From contig JAUPFP010000020.1 of the NCBI GenBank assembly GCA_036925085.1, forward strand, positions 819,501-883,500: a stretch of DNA of 64,000 nt, given 5' to 3'. Below are positions 38,301 to 50,300 of this stretch, one piece after another (within the stretch, counting starts at the first letter, position 1; each line of letters starts with the position of its first letter). The translations under genes were made by a program, and so were the position numbers. The notes below the pieces were generated by a model. It worked only from the letters and a program-made list of their open reading frames with translations. It did no database searches and was not told the origin of the DNA. Source of the DNA: Brachycybe producta (lineage: Eukaryota > Arthropoda > Diplopoda > Playtdesmida > Andrognathidae).

Positions 38301-41300
38301 GAGACAACAAATGTTTTCATCTCTCCTGTCACAGGTTATTAAATAAATTTTACACTTATGTAACACCCAGTAACACCCACCAAAATCATAGCCTGGGGGG
38401 TAAACAACTCCTGCCTGTCCCTCCCTCCTCTCTGACTCATACTTCTGAGTCATATTGAGGTGGCAGATTGATACACTTGGGACCATGGTCACTTGGACCT
38501 GGTTACACCTCGTAGGTGTACACAGGTCCAAGGTATAAAAGGACCATGTTCCTCTTTGTTCATCGTCCTTATTTTGTTCAAACTTGTTGTACTACGTAGA
38601 TCTTTATCCATATCACATCATGGGCCCGAGGACGCACCTTTAACTAAACATATTCATTCTTGTACTCTTGATGTCTCTGAGCAAGGATCAATAAAAGCGT
38701 TACAATGAGAAACTGCGTTGTCTTTATGTTCGGTAACTAACACTTCTCTACGGAGGCCAGAGACACCATAGGGCAAGGAGTCATACAGATCCTGAAGCAG
38801 CTACAGCATCTTCATTTGGGTAAACAACAGAGGAAGATGCATATCAGCGTTGACCAAGAAAGATGGCCACCATCCTTCTGCACATATTTCACCCCCATGC
38901 AGGAGGATGATTGCAATCGATCTCCATCTGACTTTTTCTGTAGCTTGGATCTTCTCCGTGCGGGCACCGCACGATGCAGAGAAGGACGAGCTATAAAAAA
39001 CAACATCTACAAGTTGGTAAAAATATAGAGTCGACATCAAAAGCTCACACTTACATATAATTAAGATAAACGAACTGAACAATTTAAAAACAATTTATAA
39101 ATTACCTATTAGAATTAAGATTAGAAAAAAGGAAAAAGTATAAAGTTATCAATAGAGCTCGGATTTTTATGCAATATTAAACAAATGGTTCTCAACTTGT
39201 GTCCCAAGTGTCAATTGTGAAGTAATAATCATCATCAGTAAAGCAACTACAATTATGCTTTTTCACACTCCAAGAGATATCCCCGTGTCTAAATAGGTTC
39301 GTATGCACGGGGAGGGAGGGACATGAGACAATGAGGAGGCGGACACCCCAGGCTAGCATTCCGGAAGGATCACGATATACCAAGTGTTACACCAGTGTTT
39401 TTTTATTAAAAAAACATAACTGTTGGTCGATCTAAATAGAAAATTGTTACTACAAAAGTGGCTCTTGGGCCACACATTGCAGAAAAATGTTATGCCTAAG
39501 TTATCAGGACAACACTAATTAAACTTCATTGAAGAATAGTGGAATGCATGTGTACTAACTCACACAGCACAATGATATCCAAAGGACATCCAAAGGATGT
39601 ATTCAATGTCCAGGCAATACATCCTGAAGATATCCATGAATATCCTTTCTATGTTTAGTGAATGTCCACTGGATGTCCCCATGTCCCACTTGATGAAGTA
39701 CATACGACATCCAAGATGGATGTCTATTAGATGTCTACTCTGGATGTACATATGAAATCCTCAAAAAACATTCTCAGGACATCCTAGATGGATGTCCATT
39801 TAATGTATACTCTGGATGTACATACAACATCCTCAAAAAAACATTCTCAGGACATCCCAGATGGATGTCCATTGAATGTCTACTCTAGATGTACGTATGA
39901 CATTCTCAAAAAACATTCGCAGGGCATCCCTGATGAATGGCCTGTGGACATCCAATTGTCCAAGCTGAGGATGTACATATGACATCCTAACATTGAAAAC
40001 ACAAACGATGCCCAAAATAATTTTCATTTTCATGTAATACAAGCATATGTCTAGACATTCATTATCACTTGTTTTCATTTATTCAGTCCTTTGTTCTTCC
40101 TTGTCTCACATTTAAATATTCAGTGCCAGTTAGTTTACTGTAACTTGCAAACGGTTTATGAACGGTTTATGAACAAAGAAATTCCAAACTGCTTATTCTG
40201 CATTTCATGATTAACACTATAAAAAGAAATTGATATTATCTTAGAAAATATAACTTTAGACTAAGCTTAGTTTGTTAGCAATTATTTCAGATCATAATGT
40301 TATGATCTTAAATAATTGCGAACAGACCGAGCTTAGTCTAAAGTTTTATTTTCTAAGTTAATATCAAATCTAAAATAATATCAACATGAAAATACTGTCT
40401 GTTTAAAATTAATATTCAAACATATAAGCCAGTTGTAAAAATCATTACCTTAAAAATGCTGTTAAGTGATTATGATACCCCTTCTGATTTTTAAAATAAT
40501 TTCAAGCTTTTCTTAATTTTACTCCTGAAAGACAGAATAACCAGAGTTTGGTTGGTGTTAACAGATTAAAATAACAATAAAAGAGAAAAAAACTAGCTCC
40601 GGCAAAGAACTGACACTGTTCTCTTGAACTTTTAGACCTTTAGCATCAAAAATATTATATATACAGTATATTAAGCCAGGTCTGTGTGTGTGTGATTAAC
40701 GCTGTGCAAACAAGAAAAAAAACCACATCGGAATTTATATTAATTTAAATGAATAAATGAACCGCTTTTTTTCTCAAGGTCAACTATATGTTGCACACTC
40801 CCCATCCAAGAACCCCATGATATTAAATTGGAGAGGGGGAAGGTTGGAAAGTGTAGAAGGGGGAGAGAGAGAAACGTGGAGGGAGAAAAAGTGGGAGGGG
40901 GTGACTGAAATTGAAATGAAATGAGTAAAAAAGGAACAAACGACGCGCATGCGCACATTAGAGAAAATGAAAAACTCATTTTCTCTTTCAAATATAAAAA
41001 GTGGAGGGGATAATAGTAGCAAAATTAAACTATAGTTTATTACAGGCAATTGTGTCCAGCATTAGAATTTCTTTTGCTCCGCCCTTTTATGAATGTCATC
41101 AATTTCTAATTGGTTTGTTACTTGGTCTGACATCATAAAATGGCAGAGGAAAAGAAATTCTAATGCTGGGCACAATTGCCAGTGAATTTTGCTAGCATCA
41201 TTTCTGACAGGTTACCCCACTAGTTCTTATATAAAGTACTGTGTATTTCTCCTGGGATATTAAATTTTAAAAAATTGAAGTTAGGAAAACTGATTTTTAA

Positions 41301-44300
41301 GATTTTCTACTGCCATTGGCCAAGCACATTGAGGTACCTGAATGTGCTTTGCCAATGTGTTTATAAATGCAAGGAATTTAGTAATCATAGCACAATATGG
41401 GAAGCAAAGGACTTAATAAATAAACTGAAATACAAATGAATAATGAATGTCAGAACTTACACATGAAATAAAGAGAATTTTTCCATGAACCTTGCAAAAC
41501 TGTTTAAAATGCTTCTTTTTTTAAAGTTTTAAAAGTTTGCAAACTTTGAAGTCACTTCTGTGCTCTTTTAGCAAACATACAACCTTTTATGACCCAACAT
41601 TCCAAAAGCCTTACCCAAACTCATTGCTTTTCCAAAACAGGATCACAGGGTAGTACAGGTGGTACTTTTGCCACCCACTTAATGAAAACTTCCTTTTACA
41701 ATCCTATATTACTTTAGGCTATAGGGGATGTCTTATGGATGTCCAAATTAACACAGGACGTCTTGGACTTATTGTGGATATAACAGGACGTCCTGTGAAT
41801 ATACAGACTCAAATATATATATTTTTTCCTCTTCTTTTTTTATCAAGGATATGACATTTTTTGAAGCCTCAGAAAATTCAGTGGGAAGCCTTTGTTTACT
41901 GCTCTCACTAGATGTTGAAAATGTTAAAAACGTGAGCAAATATACAAATGAACAATATATCATTAATGATTCTTATATTTAATTAAATAATTGTGTTTAT
42001 CGTTTCTAGACTATTTGCAATTATGTTGGTATCTTGCTAAATGTTTTTGCACAAATGGTAACATCTGTAGTAGTTGTATTTCTAATGAAATGGCAATTTG
42101 GATTTGTACAAATAGCAATGTTATTTCTTGGTATTTCTGCTTGCATTGGACTTCACAAAATGATGCACACAAAAGAGAAGGAAAGAGCGAAACGATTACA
42201 AGAATCAAATGAGGTAACGTACAAATTGGATTTGAATTTTTGAATTTGGGATTTTACACAGAGTTAAGAGCCTAGATATAGCGTTTAATTCAAAATTTTT
42301 CCGAATGTAGGCGCTGCGATCGTTGTTGATTTAAAAAATGGTTTTTTAACGTTTTTTCTTCAGCTTTGAAGTCACATAATAATTAATAGAAACAATTTCA
42401 CGTGCTAACCTTATAAAAAGAAAACAACGTGAAGCCAATAGATTAATGCATGTGCTAATTTTTTTGTTATTGTTCTAATTCATGTTGAACGAAAATTCTT
42501 CAAATATTTGTGGGATGGTTTTTCTGGCCCTATGTGATTTATCATGGAGTTAAAACCCGTAAGATTTTAAATGTTATTTAAAAATAGAAGGACCTTTCAA
42601 AATTTAGGAAAAGGAATCATCTTGAAGGCAATAAACACAAGTAAATACGTGCTAATTGTTTCATTGCTCTAAATCATTTTTAATAAGAGTTCTTCTAACT
42701 TTTGTGGGACGATGTTTTGGTCCTATGGGACTTAACATGGAGTTAAAAATTGCACGATTATAAACGTTATTAAAAAGTAGAAGGGCCTTTTCAAAATTTA
42801 TAAAACGGAAACATCGTGAAGCCAATACATGAAAGCACGTGCTAACTTTTTTGTTATTGTTCTAGATCGTTTTAACTAGAGTTCTTCAAATGTTTGTGGG
42901 ATGGATTTTGATCCAATGGGATTTAATATGGAGTAAAAACGAACGATTTTTAAGGTTGTTTAAAAATTGAAGGACCTTTTCAAAATTTACATAAAGCGAG
43001 CACTTAAAGAACAATACTTTTTATTGCATTTTGCGCGTTACTGTATTTTAATCGAGCGATTGTGAGGCGATTTCTTGCAAGTTTAGTAACACCATATTGC
43101 AACACTTATTTGTCTCGTTGTCGTCTGCTCAAAACAACAAGATGGAGGTGTATATAGGCTCTTAAATATCTATTCCTTGTACATAGAATTGAATCTAATA
43201 TTATTTTTCTATAGGTTTTGAGACAGGCTACAATGAACATTCGAACAGTTGTTTCGTTAGGATTAGAAAATACATTTCAAAGCAAGCTAATGAGTCACTA
43301 TCACAAAAATATGTAAGTTGTTGTGAATATTTTTACACAAAAATATATATAATCAAGCTGACAAAAGTGCAACAGGAGTTCGAGACAAAAATACAACAAA
43401 AACGCCAGGAAAAGGAGATTTTGAAACAACTGTCAGCAGTAGGCCTACTGAAGACAAAACCACTACACATCACAAACAAATTCGACTTTGTTTTTGTTTC
43501 TATAGCTGTCCTATGTAAACAATACAACTGTTCTGTTGTTGTTTTAATACTAAATTGTAATGAACCACTTTCTGGGGGGAATAGAATTTGCTCCGGGGTT
43601 TCAGTTCGCTCCTTTGGGCGGACTGAAAGTTGTTGGCTAGGCCACTTACTCTACTCTGGTTCGGGAGGAAGGGAACAAACTATAGTACCTCTCGTTTCCT
43701 CAAACGTTCCTCTTTTATGAACTTTCACAGCTTAAAGGATCTTTTTGCTGTCTGTCACTCCTCAGGCTTGCACCTGACTAAAAGCCATTAGATTGTGCTG
43801 TCTTCTTTGGTTCCCTCTTAGAGGGTTGTATATCTAAGTGGCATATCTAAGTGGAAAAACATTAGAGTTCTACATTCAATTCAGAAAATATAAAATCAAA
43901 ACTTCAGCAACTATTTTCACATAGTAACAGTTTATTTCTACAACACAAACTGCTTGATTTACACACAAAAACACGGATTTATATACCCATGCAAGAAGAG
44001 GATTCTGAGAAGACTTCCTAAACTCCCTCTAATTGGTCACTTACAAAAATCAAAACCAATTAGACCAATCAGATCGATTGGCTCGTGGTCAGCAAAAACA
44101 TTAAATGTAACTGAACTTCTATTAAAAACGAAATACAAAAGAAAAATGCAACCTCACTGACTTAGTATTGCCGTTTATCAGAAAGATCTTCTTATGTTAA
44201 GGGGTGCGACTGGGAGGAAAGGGCCTAGGTCAACTTACTTTGTATCAGTGGCGTAGGGAGGGGGTTAGGGGGGTTAGAACCCCCCATTTCATTCGAAAAA

Positions 44301-47300
44301 AATTTTTCCCCCCAAAAATTTTTTTTCCCCCTCAGCAATTACTGACATACAGACAATATTGTGATCTTAGTGATCTTTAGATAGGGGTGCAAGTGTAAGA
44401 GTCAGTAACCAATTATTTACATAGTTAGGTTTAGCAATGCTGTTTTATAATGTTACCAAATTGCTGCTGAGAAAGGTGAACAGGCAATTGAAATCGGGAC
44501 GAACAGAAGTTGGCTCCGCCCTATTTTTGACGTATGGCAACTTCTAATTGGTTTGTTGTGCGGTTCGACGTTGAAAACGGCGGAGCATGTGACGTCAGCC
44601 TACATAACCAACCAATTAGAAGTTGCGTTCGTCATAAAAAGAGTGGAGCCAACTTCTGTTCACCCTGTTTTCTAATTGCCTGTGAAAGGGGAGGGGTTAA
44701 AAATTTAACCCCCCCCCATAACCGAAGGCTGCCTACGCCACTGCTCTGTATAACTGTACAAAATGTTGTGTAGCACCGCAACAAAAAAGAAACCGTTGGA
44801 TGTTTATCGACTTGTGGCGAGACATGGAATAGTTTGTGAGATTGCAGACAAACGAAAAAGTCAAAGAAATGTTTTAGAATTGTCATCCAATTTGTTTCAG
44901 AACACGGTGCATGTTTGTGTTTTGTCAGCTTGATGTGGATCGGCCTTAAGATTAAAGAATAACGCAGAAATATTTTTATTAAGTGATACAAATTGGTCAA
45001 AGCATGTCATTACATTGCTTAATGTCTTTGTTGAGACATCGTGTTTCATCGGTTTAATAGTTGATGGGCTGTTGGCCATAGCATTACTTTTACAAGGACA
45101 ACTAATTTTTATGGACATCTTCAGGTATAAAGATTATAAAATCGTAATGAATTTCAGTCGTTTTTTTAAAAGTAAAATAATTTCTAACTTAGTTTTTTTT
45201 ATTTACAGAATATTGATAGTAATTTTAAGAAATAACAACACAGTTCGCTGTACTACAATTATTCCAAAATATATTTCTGCCAACAAATCAATGCAGCGCA
45301 TCTTTGCAATCATCGACATGGCTTCAGAGAAAAACAAGGATGTTCAAAAATGCAATGTACCTTAACCATTTCAATCGTGCTAAAGTAATTCCACAGAACC
45401 CTGTTGAGGACATGAAAAATAAATAAGTCGTCCGGACGCGAAATTAAGTCGTCCGGACGAGGTACTAAGTCGGGTCTGGATGAAAGGATGAAGTTGAACA
45501 TTGTAGGGTAACTCTAAACCTCAAAACAAAATGCATAAAGAAATGGAGTAACACTATACTTTTGTTTAGGGATGGGGCATTCGAATCCTTGAATCCCGCG
45601 AATCTTGAAAAATATTCGATATTCGAAAACTCGAATCTTCGCGCATTTTTCGTCTTTCGAATCTTTCGAATTCTAACCTAAAAAACTCCTAAAAACATTG
45701 GTTAAAATTAGTTTTAACTCCGGCGATTGTTGCAATTTCGGTAGTACCTGGAACACCAATATTACCTTGTGGCGACCATGAGTGCCACACTGTTTTTTAT
45801 TATTAATAATTTAATATTTAATATTATTTCATTTATTTGTACCTTCTTAATGAATAATATAGGATTCTTATATGAAGGATTCGAGAGATTCGAGATTCGA
45901 AAGATTCGAGAACCTTTTCGGATTAGGATTCAGATTCGAGAAAATTTAGGATTTGGATTCGGATTCGAGAAAATTTAGGATTTGGATTCCGATTCAAGAA
46001 AATTTAGTATTAGTCCCACCTGTACTTTGTTATATCGACGATGAGATGGTGTGACGTTAAATGAAGCTTGTTGTAGTGGGTCTGGGGGGCACAGCACCCC
46101 CAGAATGTAATAAAAGGTCTCATGATTTAATTTAAAAAATGATTATGTTAAGTGTTCGGATAATTGTATATGCATCCTGTTTTAGAGTTACCTCAGAATA
46201 TTCATCTGTTCATTCTTTCGTACTGACCCGACTTACTATCTCGTCCAGACGACTTAGTATCTCTCGTCCGGATTAGATAAAAAAAAGTTATGTCCTCAAC
46301 AGGGCTCCGTAGAATTTCATGTAAATGTAGAATTGTTTCAACGAGTTTTATTTCGTAGGAAAATATTCAAGTAGACGAGAAATTCATACATTTCAAGGAC
46401 GTTGAATTTTTTTACACTAAGCGGCAAAATGAGATTGTTCTTGATGGATTTAACTTGAATGTGAAGCGAGGCCAAATGGTTGCCTTAGTTGGAGAAAGTG
46501 GATCAGGGAAAAGCACTTGTATACAACTTCTGGAGCAATTTTACAAGCCAAAACGTGGCTCAATAGTAATTTAGTTGAATCTATGGTAGAACCCGCCCTA
46601 ATTCGAACTTGGGTAAAAGGCCGAAATTGAACGAAAAAGATTAAAGGGGCAATCACACAGGCTATTATTTTCCGCTAGATTTAGCACAATAAATAAATTA
46701 AATATTGCCGATTTTCAGTGTTCACCAAAAGAGCGAACAAGAGCGAGGTAGCATTCGCACTCAATAATCGTCTGATGAGTACCGTTTAGCGAGGTAGCAA
46801 ACAGCCGCTCACTCGTGTTTGAAAAGGATCGGGTGGATGGCAATACATCAAAGAAAGACATGTATGTGCTTGTTTAGTGTGGATGCATCCACACTAAACA
46901 AGCACATACATGTCACATACAGTAATCACCATGGTGATTACTGTATTGTTTAAATGCCTGTGCAGATTAGGGTGCTGGAGTGCCTCTGTTACGAAGGTGG
47001 GTCATCAACCCTATTACAGAGTGCTCGCTGTAAACGACGGATAAACTGTAAACAAAAACTTATTCGCTGTTATATGGACACAAAGTGAACATTTCACCAG
47101 ATCACGAGCAAACATTGGTGAGCCCAAGCAAATGTTTGCTCTTGCTCGCGCCTTTGGTGACTATGCGGCTTAAGACGGTGTGCAAGAAACCCTCTTTTAA
47201 GTCTTGCTTTAAATATTGTTAAATATTTTTAAGAGGCTACAACACAAAATTACTTCGAAAAACCTCTGCAAAGAGCGCTAGCTTCGCTTTTCCATTGAGC

Positions 47301-50300
47301 CCCTAGACTCGATGTTAAAGAAGAAACTTTAGTTTTTAAAATACACAATCGCGACAATATGTTTATTTTTCGTATTTAAAGTTGTCCAATATACGTTTTC
47401 AAAGTGCAATGTGCACCTTAAATCTATGCTGCTCGAGTGGTAGAATAACAAAAAAATTGGTAAGTGCGGTTATATTTTTTAAAACTATTTCAAAATCGTG
47501 AATTTGGAACTCTTATGTTAAACTCCATTGAGTTGGCGCTCGTAAGCAAAAGTATCCATTAAAATGCGCGTGAAAATACGTAAAAGTACCCGTAATCTTA
47601 AAAAAAAAAAAGAAAACAGCACGTGCGCCAATGTGTTCTCTTCACTGTGGTTTTTCTTATTTAGGTGTACTCAATGGAGTTAGAAATTCGTGATTTTGAA
47701 ATAGTTTCTAAAAATATAACCACACTTACCAATTTCTTGTCATTATATCTCTCGATCAGCATATATTTAATGCGCACATTGCAATTTGAAAACTTAATAT
47801 TGGACAACTTTAAATATGAAAAATAAACATATTGCCGCGACTGTGTTTTTTTTAAAGATTAACATGTTTTCTTTAACAATGAGTCTATGGGCTCTATAGA
47901 AAAACGATGCTAGCGCTCTTTCCGGAGATTTTTCGAAGTAATTTTGTGATGTAGCCTCTTAAGAAGAAAAAATCCAGATGAAAAAGAATTTTATTTTGTC
48001 AAATAATCTAAATTACCTTATATTTTGCTTAATCGGCCAGCAAGCTTTGGTTCCGATTAGTTCGGATTAGCGTGGTTCAAACTGTATTTGAATTACTATT
48101 CATATACAAATTATTAAATATAATGGTTGAATTCTTTTTTAGACGTTATCAGGAAATAACATTACAGATATTGGAAAAAGTGCAAGACGACAAATGGCAC
48201 TTGTTGAACAAGAGCCGACACTGTTTAACAGAACAATATTTGAGAACATTGCATACGGACATAACAACGATATTTCTATGGAGGAAGTTGTAGAAGCAGC
48301 TAAAATTGCCAACGCACATGACTTCATTACAAAGTTTCCAAATGTAAGAAACATTTCAGATTTATTTGTTAGTAAACCTTTTTAAGGATATCTCACCACA
48401 TCCATTATAGGGTTATAACACACATGTTGGTGAACGTGGAGTGCAAATCAGTGGAGGTCAAAAACAGCGCATTGCCATCGCACGTGCACTGATGAGAAAA
48501 AGCGAAATTTTATTGCTAGATGAAGCAACTTCAGCATTAGATACAGAAACGGAAAAGGTAAAATTTTAATTGAAAAATGACATCTACTGTACATATATGA
48601 AATTACAGTACATATCAGGTAAACTGTATGGCTTCATACCCCAGGTTTGGGTTAAACTAGTGTTTAGGCGAATATAACAATGTAGAGCTCTTGTTACAGG
48701 GCTCAGGTTGTAGACTCTCTTAGTTAAAGTGGATATCGCTTTTCACTTCGAGAGTTTAGAATATACTACCTGAGTCCAGACTGGTGCCGGGGACGTTTTT
48801 TGAAGGATTCCGTTGTTTCGACGTTGTTGGAAAGGAATAGTTTAACAGGCGAGACGAATGCAGGTTGTTGTTATATTTATTTTAATGATCACAACCATCG
48901 AAGATACATTAAAATAGAGAATAGTTGCAAGTGTGGCGTGCTTTCGCCACTAGAAAATTAGATGAGTTATTTCATGTTTCGATATCAAAGAATGGACCCA
49001 GAGGATATCGAGACAAGGTTGTTTATACCGAGAGCCTGTGTACACCTTCTCAGGTGTACTCATGCTCTTGGGACCATGCATTGATGAGTATCCATCCGCT
49101 GATACTGGAACCAAGATATGTGTAGAAGCTTTGGATGTTCCAAGAGGAACAGAAGGGATGGAAGTACGTCTCTTGGGTCCCAAGAGACGCCCAGGCTAGG
49201 GGAGTGGAGAAAAGGCGAAATACAGGGTGTTACACAAATATAATAAATGTTAATCATGGTCGGCCCATTCATTAAGAGGCTACATCACGAATTTACTTCG
49301 AAAAATCTCCGCTAGAGCCCATAGACCCAATGTTAAAGAAACATGGTAATTTTTAAAATATACAGTCGTGGCAGCAATATGTTTATTTTTCATATTTAAA
49401 GTTGTCCAGTATGAAGTTTTCAAAATCGAGAATTTCTAACTCTTATGTTAAACTCCATTGAGTACGCCCAAATAAGAAAAAAAAAAACATCCATTAAAAT
49501 CCTTGTAAACATACCTAAAAATAATTTTAAAAAATCACAATTAAACCACAGTGAATTGGCGCTTTGGCGCATGTTCTGATTTTTTTAAAAGATTATTTGT
49601 ACGTATTTTTTCTACCATTTTAATAGATGTTTTTTTTTTCTTATTTGGGCGTACTCAATGGCGTTTAACATAAGAGTTAGAAATTCGCGATTTTGAAATA
49701 ATTTTTAAAAATACAACCGCACAAGTTACCAATTTTTTGTCATTATATCACTCGATTAGCATATATTTAAGGTACACATTGCACTTTGAAAACTTAATAT
49801 TGGACAACTTTCCATATTAAAAAAAAAATATTGCCGCAACTGTGTACTGTAAACTAACGTTTTTTCTCTAACATTGGGTCTATGGCCTCAATGCATACAG
49901 TGACCAGTGGCAGTGACGGGCCATTAGCAGTTTCAGTTTTAGATAGTATGAATACTTATTCTATGGAACAGGTTATAACTAAACCGACCAGAAATGACAA
50001 AATTCTTGATGTAGTACTGACTAATAGTCCGGAGTTATTATCCAATGTTAGGGTATCAGGGGGAATTAGTGATTATCAGTAGGTCTTATGTGATGTTAAT
50101 GCATGTGTGGAAAAAAATTTTTGAGGTTAAAAGAGTAGTGTTTCTTTTTAATAAATGTAATTGGGATGGTTTTAAGTCACATTTGATAGATAATTTTCAT
50201 AAATTTAAAGGACGACTTCATCCTCAAAATGTGAATTTGAATTGGTCACAATTTCATAGTTTAATTTTAAGTGGGTCTTCCTCCTTTATTCCAACCAAGG

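Noticed and set aside
44632-45000. Minus-strand ORF near the 44984 exon
   Set aside because: It crosses a MITE boundary and has no recognisable domain. The plus-strand exon explains the conserved part.
46772-46779. CTGATGAG as a hammerhead ribozyme core
   Set aside because: No matching GAAA core strand or paired stems can be found at the right distance.
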